Positions 26,441 to 34,377 of a stretch of DNA of 64,000 nt are shown here, in pieces. The translations under genes and the position numbers were made by a program. The notes under the pieces were generated by a model. It made no database searches. It saw nothing but the letters and a program-made list of their open reading frames with translations, and was not told the DNA's origin. Within the stretch, counting starts at the first letter, position 1, and every line of letters begins with the position of its first letter. Where the stretch lies: contig CAJFRA010000007.1 of assembly GCA_904419295.1 (NCBI GenBank), positions 1 through 64,000 of the forward strand. Reading direction: 5' to 3'. The stretch is from Candidatus Pseudobutyricicoccus lothianensis (lineage in GTDB: Bacteria > Bacillota > Clostridia > Oscillospirales > Butyricicoccaceae).

Positions 26441-27071
26441 CGTACGCATCCAATTTGAAAAGAAGGGCGGGGCGGCCTACATCTCCCACCTGGATCTGAT
26501 GAAGACACTGCAGCGGGCGCTGCTGCGGGCCCAGCTGCCTGTCAAATACACCGAGGGGTTCAACCCCCACATCTACCTGTCTATTTTGGTGCCCCTTTCC
26601 ACCGGCTACCAAAGCGAGTACGATTTGTGCGATTTCGGCCTGCTGCTGGACAGCTGCCCCGATGATCTGGCAGAACGGCTCAACCGGGCGCTGCCCCAGG
26701 GGCTGCGGGTGACCCGGGTGGGGGAAGCCCGGCGGCCGGTCAACCAGATTGGCTTTTGCGGCTATGAGATCCACTACCATTCCCCCTGGGATCCGGCGAT
26801 TCCCGGCCTGTTCGAGCAGCCGGTGAAGATCTTGAAGCACTCCAAGCGGGGCGACCGGGAAGTGGTGCTCAACGACTATGTGCGCACGCTGGAATTCCGG
26901 CCGGAAGGGGACAGCTTTTGCTGCACATGCCAGCTCAAGGCCGGCGACGACCCGCTGAACCCCAGCTACATCACCGACGTCCTCCGGTTCCACAGCCGGG
27001 TGGGCCAGCCGGACAGGCCCCTCTACATCCGCAAGAGCATCTTGGACAAAGAGGGGGAGGCCTTCTTTTAG
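26433..27071 (+). CDS. TIGR03936-family radical SAM-associated protein (DUF2344)
   Basis: A 212-residue protein starting MFNVRIQFEKKGGAAYISHLDLM, the DUF2344 signature, with EGFNPHIYLSILVPLSTGYQ following. It is the constant downstream partner of the TIGR03960 radical-SAM protein, sometimes fused to it; the 8-nt overlap implies coupled expression. In many Clostridia rng (RNase G) and rplU-rpmA follow, but here rplS does. Molecular function is unknown. Confidence 0.85.
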   Translation: MFNVRIQFEKKGGAAYISHLDLMKTLQRALLRAQLPVKYTEGFNPHIYLSILVPLSTGYQSEYDLCDFGLLLDSCPDDLAERLNRALPQGLRVTRVGEARRPVNQIGFCGYEIHYHSPWDPAIPGLFEQPVKILKHSKRGDREVVLNDYVRTLEFRPEGDSFCCTCQLKAGDDPLNPSYITDVLRFHSRVGQPDRPLYIRKSILDKEGEAFF

Positions 27072-27098
27072 CCGCCCAGGGTCCGCAGAAAAAAACTC

Positions 27099-27130
27099 TT
27101 GCATCTGCCGGTTGATTATGGTATTATAAT
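27099..27130 (+). promoter_or_regulatory. Promoter for rplS
   Basis: TTGCAT at 27099-27104 is followed after 17 bp by TATTAT (27122-27127), which overlaps a perfect TATAAT at 27125-27130 (20 bp from the -35). The region is AT-rich and lies directly after the TIGR03936 stop codon. Confidence 0.65.
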
Positions 27131-27136
27131 CAGGCA

Positions 27137-27201
27137 TGTATTACGGACAGTCCTCTGCCGCAGTCAGGGCACGAATGTCTAGGAACGAAAGGAAAGAGAA
27201 T
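27137..27201 (+). promoter_or_regulatory. Structured rplS leader, possible L19 autoregulatory element
   Basis: In the ~65-nt leader, GGACA (about 27152-27156) can pair with TGTCT near 27177-27181, around an inner CTG-CCG-CAG hairpin flanked by CCT/AGG. Ribosomal protein leaders for L19 are known in Firmicutes. I cannot confirm a match to that family; the nested pairing is what I see. Confidence 0.35.
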
Positions 27202-27543
27202 ATGGATCTCATTGCAAAACTGACCGAATCGCAGCTGAAGAAAGACGCTGTGAACTTTGAAGTAGGCGACACCGTGCGGGTGCATGCCAAGATCAAAGAA
27301 GGAAACCGTGAAAGAATCCAGGTTTTTGAAGGCACCGTCATCGCCATGAAGCACGGCGGCATTCAGGAGACTTTCACCGTGCGCCGCGTATCCTACGGCG
27401 TTGGTGTGGAAAAGGCTTTCCCCGTCCACTCCCCCAACTTGGAAAAAGTGGAAGTGGTCCGCAAGGGCAAAGTCAGAAGAGCCAAGCTTTACTACCTGCG
27501 TAACAGAGTTGGCAAGGCTGCTAAAGTCAAACAGGATATCTAA
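27202..27543 (+). CDS. rplS: 50S ribosomal protein L19
   Basis: A 113-residue L19. It contains [47 protein letters not shown] and the C-terminal [19 protein letters not shown], all conserved. ATG 27202 is placed behind GAAAGGAAAGAGAAT and matches the usual L19 N-terminus. The gene has its own promoter and terminator, so it is probably a single-gene unit at high expression. Confidence 0.96.
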   Translation: MDLIAKLTESQLKKDAVNFEVGDTVRVHAKIKEGNRERIQVFEGTVIAMKHGGIQETFTVRRVSYGVGVEKAFPVHSPNLEKVEVVRKGKVRRAKLYYLRNRVGKAAKVKQDI

Positions 27544-27551
27544 GAGGATGC

Positions 27552-27584
27552 AGGGACGGAATCATTCTGTCCCTCTTCTTTTTG
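27552..27584 (+). terminator. Intrinsic terminator after rplS
   Basis: A 10-bp stem (AGGGACGGAA with TTCTGTCCCT, one G-U pair) and a TCA loop, followed by CTTCTTTTT. Confidence 0.85.
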
Positions 27585-27629
27585 TACACCGCGGCTGGCC
27601 CGCGGGACATGCGGAAAGGGCGTGAAACC

Positions 27630-28259
27630 ATGGAGGAACGGGACAAGGAAACAGAGCTCCAGCGCCCGATGGAGCCCGCAGAAGAGGAAGTGGCCGGGGA
27701 AGAAAAACAAGGCAAGCGCGAAAAAGGCTCTCTGGCATCCGATCTGTTCGATTGGGCTGAAGCACTGGTGTATGCGCTGGCGCTGCTGGTGGTGGTGTGT
27801 GCCTTTTTCGTGCGGCTTTCCGGCGTACAGGGCACATCCATGTACCCCACCCTGGACAACGGCGACCAGCTGCTGCTCCTCTCCTTTGGCTACAACGAGC
27901 CGGAGCGGGGGGATATCGTGGTACTGATGGCCGATGATTTTATGGATAAGCCCTTGGTCAAGCGGGTGATCGGGATAGGGGGCGACGTGATCGACATGGA
28001 TCCCTCCGGCACGGTCACTGTCAATGGCGAGGCCCTCTATGAACCCTACATCAACGACCTGAACGGGCAGGATATGTACCTGGGCGACATCCAGTTCCCC
28101 CTGACTGTGCCCGACGGCCAGGTGTTCGTCATGGGCGACAACCGCAACGGCAGCTCGGATAGCCGCAAAGCCGAAGTGGGCACCATTCCCTATGAAAAAA
28201 TCGTGGGCAAGGCGGTATTCCGCCTGTTCCCCTTCAACCGGATGGGGCGGATCGAATGA
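27630..28259 (+). CDS. lepB: Type I signal peptidase
   Basis: A 209-residue membrane peptidase that cleaves secretory signal peptides outside the membrane. It has a charged N-terminal tail (about 1-40), one membrane helix (about 43-62), catalytic S70 in GTSMYPTLDNGD, catalytic K111 in KPLVKRVIGIGGD and the C-terminal GDNRNGSSDSR box. ATG 27630 is preferred; an in-frame ATG at 27609 would add seven residues. It overlaps rbgA by 4 nt, as in many Firmicutes. Confidence 0.94.
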   Translation: MEERDKETELQRPMEPAEEEVAGEEKQGKREKGSLASDLFDWAEALVYALALLVVVCAFFVRLSGVQGTSMYPTLDNGDQLLLLSFGYNEPERGDIVVLMADDFMDKPLVKRVIGIGGDVIDMDPSGTVTVNGEALYEPYINDLNGQDMYLGDIQFPLTVPDGQVFVMGDNRNGSSDSRKAEVGTIPYEKIVGKAVFRLFPFNRMGRIE

Positions 28260-29116
28260 AAATCAACTGGTACCCTGGCCATATGGCCAAGACAAAACGC
28301 CTGATGCAGGAGGACATCCGCCAGATCGACCTGGTGTGCGAGCTGCGGGATGCCCGCATCCCACTGGCCTCCCGCAACCCAGACCTGGCCGCTATGACCG
28401 GGCAGAAAAAGCGCATCATCATCTTGAACCGGGCCGACCAGGCCGACCCGAAGCAGACAGAGGCCTGGAAAGCCTATTTCACCGCCCGAAAGCTGCCGGT
28501 GATCGCGCTGGACAGCAAGACCGGGGCGGGCTATTCCCAGCTTCTGCCCCTGATCCGCCAGGTGATGGCGGATCAGATCGCCCGCAATGAAAAAAAGGGG
28601 CTGACCGGCCGGAGCATCCGCATCATGGCCTGCGGCATCCCCAACGTGGGCAAATCATCCTTTATCAACCGGGTGCTGGGCCGGCGGTCGGCAGTGGCGG
28701 AAGACCGCCCGGGCGTCACACGGCAGAAGCAGTGGTTCGCCCTCAAAGGCGGCATCGAACTGATGGATACGCCGGGCATGCTCTGGCCCAAGATCGAAGA
28801 AGAAGAGACCGGCATGCTGCTGGCTTTCACCGGCACCATCAACGACGAGATCATCGACCTGGAGGAGCTGGCCTGCGAGCTGATCCTGCGGCTGGAGCAA
28901 GTGGCGCCGGGGGCGCTGCAAGCCCGCTACAAAGTGGATCAGGTGGATGTGGCCCAGCCCTATGAGTGCCTGGAGGCACTGGCCCGGTCCCGGGGCTTTT
29001 TGCAGGCCCGGGGACAGTGCGACACAGAGCGGATGGCCCGGGTGCTGCTGGATGAGTTCCGCAGCGGCAAGCTGGGGCGCATCACGCTGCAGCCACCGCC
29101 GGAGGAACCGCTATGA
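28256..29116 (+). CDS. rbgA: Ribosome biogenesis GTPase RbgA (YlqF)
   Basis: A circularly permuted GTPase for late 50S assembly. It is 286 aa and starts [13 protein letters not shown], the family's diagnostic N-terminus. G4 is LNRAD, G1 is [13 protein letters not shown] and G3 is DTPGML. The C-terminal RNA-binding domain is complete. The lepB-rbgA-rnhB order is standard in Firmicutes. Confidence 0.95.
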   Translation: MKINWYPGHMAKTKRLMQEDIRQIDLVCELRDARIPLASRNPDLAAMTGQKKRIIILNRADQADPKQTEAWKAYFTARKLPVIALDSKTGAGYSQLLPLIRQVMADQIARNEKKGLTGRSIRIMACGIPNVGKSSFINRVLGRRSAVAEDRPGVTRQKQWFALKGGIELMDTPGMLWPKIEEEETGMLLAFTGTINDEIIDLEELACELILRLEQVAPGALQARYKVDQVDVAQPYECLEALARSRGFLQARGQCDTERMARVLLDEFRSGKLGRITLQPPPEEPL

Positions 29117-29730
29117 CAGCGCCGGACCTGTATGGGCAGGAAATGCCTTTCCGCCAGGGGATCTCCCTGCTGTGCGGCGTGGACGAGGCGGGCCGTGGCC
29201 CGCTGGCCGGACCAGTGTGCGCCGCCGCCGTCATCTTAGACCCCCAAGAGCCTATTTTGGGGCTCAACGATTCCAAAAAGCTGTCGGCCAAAAAGCGGGA
29301 CAGCCTGTTCCAGCAGATCACGGCCAAGGCCCTGGCCTTTGGGGTCGGGTGGGCCAGCGAAGAGGAGATCGACCGGCTCAACATTTTGCAGGCCACTTTC
29401 TTGGCCATGCACCGGGCGGTGGAGGCCATGGGGCAGGCGCCCCAGCTGGTGCTGGTAGACGGCAACCGGGACCCGAAGCTGCCCTATCCCACCCAATGCC
29501 TGGTGGGCGGAGACGGCAAAAGCGCTTCCATCGCCGCCGCTTCGATCTTGGCCAAAGTGAGCCGGGACCGCCGCATGGAGGAGCTGGACAAGCAGTACCC
29601 GGCCTATGGCTTTGCCGTACACAAGGGATACGGGACGAAAAAGCACCGGGAGGCCTTGCTGGCCCTGGGGCCGTGCCCCATCCACCGGCGGACGTTTTTG
29701 AAAAAGCTGCTGGGGGAGGCAAAGCCATGA
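29113..29730 (+). CDS. rnhB: Ribonuclease HII
   Basis: Degrades RNA in RNA-DNA hybrids and incised ribonucleotides. It is 205 aa with [15 protein letters not shown] (first catalytic Asp-Glu), LVDGN (catalytic Asp) and [10 protein letters not shown]. It overlaps rbgA by 4 nt and yraN by 4 nt. Confidence 0.95.
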   Translation: MTAPDLYGQEMPFRQGISLLCGVDEAGRGPLAGPVCAAAVILDPQEPILGLNDSKKLSAKKRDSLFQQITAKALAFGVGWASEEEIDRLNILQATFLAMHRAVEAMGQAPQLVLVDGNRDPKLPYPTQCLVGGDGKSASIAAASILAKVSRDRRMEELDKQYPAYGFAVHKGYGTKKHREALLALGPCPIHRRTFLKKLLGEAKP

Positions 29731-30068
29731 ACACCACCCTGGCCGGCAGGCGGGGCGAGGCCCTGGCCGCCGCCTACCTGCGGAAAAAAGGGTATTGCAT
29801 CCTGGCGGCGGGGTACCGCAGCCCCTACGGGGAGATCGACCTGATCGCCCGGCGGCGGGGCGTCACCGCCATGGTGGAAGTCAAGGCGCGGGCAAGCGAC
29901 CGCTTTGCCCAGGCCATGGAGTATGTGGACGCCCGCAAACAGCAGCGCATCCGCCTGACGGCGCAGCAGTGGCTTGCCCAGCAGACGGACGACCCGCAAG
30001 TGCGGTTCGATGTGGTCGAAGTATACCCCGGCGGCCGGGTCCGCCACATTGAGAACGCCTTTCAATGA
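29727..30068 (+). CDS. YraN-family (UPF0102) putative endonuclease
   Basis: A 113-residue protein with the UPF0102 nuclease-like core: [29 protein letters not shown] and VEVKAR. This is an E-x(n)-D-x(n)-E-x-K restriction-endonuclease-like site. The position after rnhB is widely conserved. Its cellular role is undefined. ATG 29727 overlaps the rnhB stop. Confidence 0.9.
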   Translation: MNTTLAGRRGEALAAAYLRKKGYCILAAGYRSPYGEIDLIARRRGVTAMVEVKARASDRFAQAMEYVDARKQQRIRLTAQQWLAQQTDDPQVRFDVVEVYPGGRVRHIENAFQ

Positions 30069-30086
30069 AGGGCAGAGGAGGCAAGC

Positions 30087-30809
30087 ATGGCGCTTTACAC
30101 CATCGGTGACCTGCACCTGTCGGAGACCAGCCAAAAGCCCATGGATGTGTTTGGCGGCGTTTGGAAAGATTACCGGCGTAAGATCATCGAGGCGTTTCAC
30201 CGCATTGTGGGGCCCGACGATGTGACGGTGCTGTGCGGCGATCTTTCTTGGGCGTTGGACCTGGAGGGCGCTTTGGAGGACCTCCGGCTGATCGATTCCT
30301 TTCCCGGTAAAAAGATCCTGCTGAAGGGCAATCACGATCTGTGGTGGCAGACCGTGACGAAAATGAATAAATTTTTTGAAAATAATCGCATTCAGACCTT
30401 GTCTTTTTTGCACAATAATTGTATTTTTTATAGAGAAACCGCTTTGTGCGGCACCCGGGGCTGGTTTTATGACCCGACAGACCCGGCTGCCGGCGATGAA
30501 AAAGTATTCCGGCGGGAGCTCATCCGGCTGGAAGCATCGCTTTCTGCGGCAGAACAGCAAAAGCCGGGCTGCGAAAAGTTCTGCTTTTTGCACTATCCGC
30601 CGATCTTAGCCGGCGGGCGGCCCTATGAAGTGCGGGAGATCACGGCGCTGCTGCGCCGGTATGGCGTCAGCCGTTGCTACTACGGCCACCTGCACGGGGA
30701 GAGCTTGCGCGCCGCCTTTTCCGGCGAACGGGACGGCATACGCTACCAGGTGGTCTCAGCCGACCATCTGCGCTTCCAGCCTTTGCTGGTCTTACCATCT
30801 TGTTATTGA
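30087..30809 (+). CDS. Calcineurin-like metallophosphoesterase
   Basis: A 240-residue phosphoesterase with the full metal-site set: GDLHL, GDLSWA, GNHD, HYPP and YGHLHG. Length and motifs match a family common in Clostridia, but the substrate is unknown. The middle of the gene (about 30358-30440) is strikingly AT-rich relative to both flanks, encoding NKFFENNRIQTLSFLHNNCI; the reading frame is intact across it. It ends 31 nt before tig. Confidence 0.85.
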   Translation: MALYTIGDLHLSETSQKPMDVFGGVWKDYRRKIIEAFHRIVGPDDVTVLCGDLSWALDLEGALEDLRLIDSFPGKKILLKGNHDLWWQTVTKMNKFFENNRIQTLSFLHNNCIFYRETALCGTRGWFYDPTDPAAGDEKVFRRELIRLEASLSAAEQQKPGCEKFCFLHYPPILAGGRPYEVREITALLRRYGVSRCYYGHLHGESLRAAFSGERDGIRYQVVSADHLRFQPLLVLPSCY

Positions 30810-30840
30810 AAGTAAGTAAACGTATGAGGAGGAAACTCAA

Positions 30841-32172
30841 ATGCAGCTGAAGGGCATTGAGAAAAAAGAGAAGAACCAGGTGGAGCTGACGATCTCCATC
30901 GACAAAGAAGAGTTTGAAAAAGCGCTGGAGCGGGCTTACCGCAAAAACGTGGGCAAAATGACTGTGCCCGGCTTCCGCAAGGGCAAAGCGCCCCGCAAGA
31001 TCATCGAGAAGCTGTACGGCGAAGGCGTTTTCTTTGAAGATGCCGTCAACATGTGCTATCCCCAGGCCTACGACAGCGCTGTAGAAGAATCCAAGATCCA
31101 GCCGGTGGACCATCCCCAGATCGATGTGGACGAGATCAGCCCCGAAGGCTTCACTTTTAAGGCCACTGTGACAGTCAAGCCGGAAGTTTCCATCCACGAT
31201 TACAAGGGCCTGTCGGTGGAAAAGGGCCGCGTCTCTGTGACGGAAAAAGACGTGAAGGAAGAGCTGAACCGCATGGCGGACCGCAATGCCCGCCTGGTGA
31301 CGGTGGACCGGGAAGTCAAGAAGGACGACACCGTGATGTTCGACTTTGAAGGCTTTGTGGACGGCACCCCCTTTGAAGGCGGCAAAGCGGAGAATTACAG
31401 CCTGCGGGTGGGCTCCGGCATGTTCATCCCCGGCTTTGAAGACCAGATGATCGGCAAAAAGGCCGAAGAGCCCTTTGATGTGAACGTCACATTCCCCGAA
31501 GACTACCAGGCCAAAGAGCTGGCCAGCAAGCCCGCTGTGTTCAAATGCCTGATCCACGAGGTGAAGGAGACCGAGAAGCCCACCATCGACGATGAGTTTG
31601 CAAAAGATGTTTCGGAATTTGACACCCTGGATGAATTGAAAGCCGATCTGAAGGCTAAAATCAAAGAGAACAAAGAAAAAGCGGTAGAGACCGAGTTCGA
31701 AGAGAACCTGATCGACCGCATGCTGGAAAACTTCGAGGCCGATGTGCCCGAGGTGATGGTGGAAGCGCAAATCGACAGAATCGTGGAAGACTTTGGGTAT
31801 AGACTGTCTATGCAGGGCTTGGGCCTGGATACATACCTGAAGATGAACGATATGTCCATGGAATCCTTCCGCAAGCTGTTCCGTGAGCAGGCCGACAAGC
31901 AGGTGAAAGTCCGCTTGGCCCTGGAGAAGATCGCCGAGCTGGAAAACATGGAGATCACGGAAGAAGAGCTGGAAGAGGAGTTCAAGAGCCTGGCCGAGCA
32001 GAACAACCTGGATGTGGAGCGGGTGAAGCAGCTGCTGCCTGCCGAATCGCTGAAGGGCGATCTGCTGTCCCAAAAGGCTGTGGACCTGATCAAATCCACC
32101 GCGAAGAAAACTGCCAAGAAAGCCACGAAGAAAGCGGAGAGCAAAGAAGAGAAGAAAGAAGACGAAGAATAA
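30841..32172 (+). CDS. tig: Trigger factor
   Basis: A ribosome-bound folding chaperone of 443 aa. The N-terminal ribosome-binding domain contains GFRKGKAPRKI, followed by an FKBP-like PPIase domain (DTVMFDFEGFVDGTPFEGG) and the helical C-domain. The tail is low-complexity lysine/glutamate (AKKTAKKATKKAESKEEKK), an extension seen in some clostridial homologues. GAGGAGG precedes the ATG. It heads the tig-clpP-clpX proteostasis block. Confidence 0.95.
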   Translation: MQLKGIEKKEKNQVELTISIDKEEFEKALERAYRKNVGKMTVPGFRKGKAPRKIIEKLYGEGVFFEDAVNMCYPQAYDSAVEESKIQPVDHPQIDVDEISPEGFTFKATVTVKPEVSIHDYKGLSVEKGRVSVTEKDVKEELNRMADRNARLVTVDREVKKDDTVMFDFEGFVDGTPFEGGKAENYSLRVGSGMFIPGFEDQMIGKKAEEPFDVNVTFPEDYQAKELASKPAVFKCLIHEVKETEKPTIDDEFAKDVSEFDTLDELKADLKAKIKENKEKAVETEFEENLIDRMLENFEADVPEVMVEAQIDRIVEDFGYRLSMQGLGLDTYLKMNDMSMESFRKLFREQADKQVKVRLALEKIAELENMEITEEELEEEFKSLAEQNNLDVERVKQLLPAESLKGDLLSQKAVDLIKSTAKKTAKKATKKAESKEEKKEDEE

Positions 32173-32209
32173 TTCCCCGCTTCCCCTATTTGGAAAGGAG
32201 TCTTAGCCC

Positions 32210-32791
32210 ATGTCTCTCGTGCCTATGGTGGTCGAACAGACCAATAAAGGCGAGCGTTCTTACGACATCTATTCCCGTCTGCTGAACGACCGCATCGTCT
32301 TCCTGTCGGAAGAGGTGAACGACACCACTGCCAGCCTGGTGGTGGCCCAGCTCCTCTACCTGGAAGCCCAGGACCCGGATAAGGACATCCAGTTCTATAT
32401 CAACAGCCCTGGCGGCTCCATCACAGCGGGCATGGCGATCTATGACACCATGAATTATATCAAATGCGATGTGAGCACCATCTGCATCGGCATGGCGGCC
32501 AGCATGGCCAGTTTTTTGCTGGCGGCAGGGGCCAAGGGCAAGCGTTTGGCGCTGCCCAACAGCGAGATCATGATCCACCAGCCGCTGGGCGGCGCCCAGG
32601 GCCAGGCTACGGACATCAAGATCCATGCGGAACACATCATCCGCATCCGCAACCGCATGAACAAGATGTACAGCGAGATGACAGGCCAGCCCCTGGAAGT
32701 CATCGAGCGCGATACGGAACGCGACAACTTTATGACAGCCCAGCAGGCCTGCGACTACGGCCTGATCGACAAAGTGATCGCCCACCGCTAA
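32210..32791 (+). CDS. clpP: ATP-dependent Clp protease, proteolytic subunit
   Basis: A 193-residue serine peptidase with catalytic S98 (GMAASMAS), H123 (MIHQPLGG) and D172. Length and the N-terminal [20 protein letters not shown] are typical. No CtsR-type heptad repeat is visible upstream, and it probably co-transcribes with tig. GAAAGGAG precedes ATG 32210. Confidence 0.96.
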   Translation: MSLVPMVVEQTNKGERSYDIYSRLLNDRIVFLSEEVNDTTASLVVAQLLYLEAQDPDKDIQFYINSPGGSITAGMAIYDTMNYIKCDVSTICIGMAASMASFLLAAGAKGKRLALPNSEIMIHQPLGGAQGQATDIKIHAEHIIRIRNRMNKMYSEMTGQPLEVIERDTERDNFMTAQQACDYGLIDKVIAHR

Positions 32792-32801
32792 GGTGCTTTC
32801 G

Positions 32802-32828
32802 GGCAGGCGGCCCACTGGGCCGCCTGCC
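32802..32828 (+). other. Perfect hairpin between clpP and clpX
   Basis: GGCAGGCGGCCC and GGGCCGCCTGCC form a 12-bp perfect stem with a 3-nt loop. No T-run follows, so it is unlikely to be a strong terminator. It may be a processing or mRNA-stability element that sets the clpP/clpX ratio. Confidence 0.5.
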
Positions 32829-32864
32829 TGGCTGATTGAAATCTACAAGGTAAAGAGGTAAGCC

Positions 32865-34142
32865 ATGTCCGACGAACAAAAGGAGATCCGTTGTAGTTTC
32901 TGCGGCCGTTCTCAAAAAGAGGTACAGCGCATCATCGCAGGCCCTGGCGCCTACATCTGCAACGAATGCATTGATATCTGCAAAGACCTGCTGGATGAAG
33001 AGCGGGAAGAAGAGGGCAGCTACAGCAAAAAGCACCGGGAAGAAAAACTGCTCAAGCCCTCGGAACTGAAAGAGGTGCTGGATCAGTATGTCATCGGCCA
33101 GGACCGGGCGAAAGTAGTGCTTTCGGTGGCGGTATACAACCACTACAAGCGCATCCGCTCCCAGGGCGATGAAGACAACGAAGTCGAGCTGCAAAAGAGC
33201 AATATTTTGATGCTGGGCCCAACGGGCAGCGGCAAGACTTTGCTGGCACAGACCCTGGCCCGCACGCTGGATGTGCCCTTTGCCATCGCCGACGCCACCA
33301 CCCTGACAGAGGCCGGCTACGTGGGCGAAGACGTGGAGAACATCTTGCTGCGGCTGATCCAAGCGGCCGATTACGATGTGGAGCGGGCGGAACACGGCAT
33401 CATTTACATCGATGAGCTGGATAAGATCGCCCGCAAGAGCGAAAACCCCTCCATCACCCGGGATGTGAGCGGCGAAGGGGTGCAGCAGGCCCTGCTGAAG
33501 ATCCTGGAGGGCACGAAAGCCAATGTGCCGCCCCAGGGAGGCCGCAAACACCCCCAGCAGGAGTTTATCCAGATCGACACCAGCAATATCCTGTTCATCT
33601 GCGGCGGCGCCTTTGATGGGCTGGACCAGATCATCGAAAAGCGCTGCGGCAACCAGGGGCTGGGCTTTGGCGCCCAGATCCACAGCAAAAAACAGACGGA
33701 TAAAGCGGCGATCCTGCGCAAGGTGGAGCCCCAGGATATCCTGAAGTTTGGCATCATCCCGGAGCTGATCGGCCGCCTGCCGGTGATCACCGCCCTGGAC
33801 CCGCTGGACAAACACGCGCTGATGAACATCCTCACCGAGCCCAAAAATGCGCTGACCAAGCAGTATCAGTATCTGCTGGCGCTGGATGGGGTGGACCTGG
33901 TCTTTGAGCCCGACGCCCTGGAGGCCATTGCAGAAAAGACCATGGAGCGCAATACAGGCGCCCGCGGCCTGCGGTCTGTGCTGGAAGAAGTGGTGACGAA
34001 TATCATGTTCGACGCCCCCTCGGACAGCAGCATCAGCCGGGTGATCATCACCCGGGATTGCGTGGAGAACCATACGCCGCCCACCCTGGAGCACGAAGGG
34101 CGGAAGCTGCCCAAGCCCGGCAAAGCGGCCGGCAAGAAATAG
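32865..34142 (+). CDS. clpX: ATP-dependent Clp protease ATPase subunit ClpX
   Basis: A 425-residue AAA+ unfoldase. The N-terminal zinc finger is [13 protein letters not shown] and CNECIDIC. Walker A is GPTGSGKT, Walker B is IYIDELDK, and the pore and substrate loop regions and arginine finger (GRLPVI) follow. Length is normal. The tail is basic ([11 protein letters not shown]). RBS is AAAGAGGT. Confidence 0.96.
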   Translation: MSDEQKEIRCSFCGRSQKEVQRIIAGPGAYICNECIDICKDLLDEEREEEGSYSKKHREEKLLKPSELKEVLDQYVIGQDRAKVVLSVAVYNHYKRIRSQGDEDNEVELQKSNILMLGPTGSGKTLLAQTLARTLDVPFAIADATTLTEAGYVGEDVENILLRLIQAADYDVERAEHGIIYIDELDKIARKSENPSITRDVSGEGVQQALLKILEGTKANVPPQGGRKHPQQEFIQIDTSNILFICGGAFDGLDQIIEKRCGNQGLGFGAQIHSKKQTDKAAILRKVEPQDILKFGIIPELIGRLPVITALDPLDKHALMNILTEPKNALTKQYQYLLALDGVDLVFEPDALEAIAEKTMERNTGARGLRSVLEEVVTNIMFDAPSDSSISRVIITRDCVENHTPPTLEHEGRKLPKPGKAAGKK

Positions 34143-34159
34143 AACCCGAGAGAAAAAGG

Positions 34160-34189
34160 AAAGAGGCTGCGGCTGCGGCCTCTTTTTTT
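34160..34189 (+). terminator. Intrinsic terminator after clpX
   Basis: AAAGAGGC pairs with GCCTCTTT around a TGCGGCTGCG loop and is followed by an unbroken T-run. It isolates lon from clpX. Confidence 0.85.
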
Positions 34190-34220
34190 CGCATACCCGC
34201 TGTGATTTCGCCCGAACAGG

Positions 34221-34249
34221 TTGTAGAAATCGCGCCGGTATGTTATACT
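34221..34249 (+). promoter_or_regulatory. Sigma-A promoter for lon
   Basis: TTGTAG at 34221-34226, a 17-bp spacer and TATACT at 34244-34249, with TGT before the -10. No CIRCE or CtsR operator is seen around it. Confidence 0.75.
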
Positions 34250-34261
34250 AATTTTATTCAT

Positions 34262-34347
34262 GCAAACCCCGAGAATGAATGGATAAAGTCACGGCGGCCA
34301 GGCAGTTTTGCCCCAGCAGGGCAAAGCATTCCCCCGGCTGGGTTTGC
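34262..34347 (+). promoter_or_regulatory. Nested stem structure in the lon leader
   Basis: GCAAACCC (34262-34269) is complementary to GGGTTTGC (34340-34347). Inside lies a 9-bp hairpin, GTTTTGCCC (34305-34313) with GGGCAAAGC (34319-34327), loop CAGCA. The structure ends about 30 nt before the ATG and has no T-run. It could be a thermosensor-like or protein-binding regulatory leader; it matches no family I can name. Confidence 0.45.
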
Positions 34348-34377
34348 GGAGAATCAAGCAGATAAAAAGGAGATCTT

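Noticed and set aside
34190..34377. CIRCE or CtsR heat-shock operators at clpP, clpX or lon
   Set aside because: Neither TTAGCACTC/GAGTGCTAA nor tandem GGTCAAA-type heptads are present.
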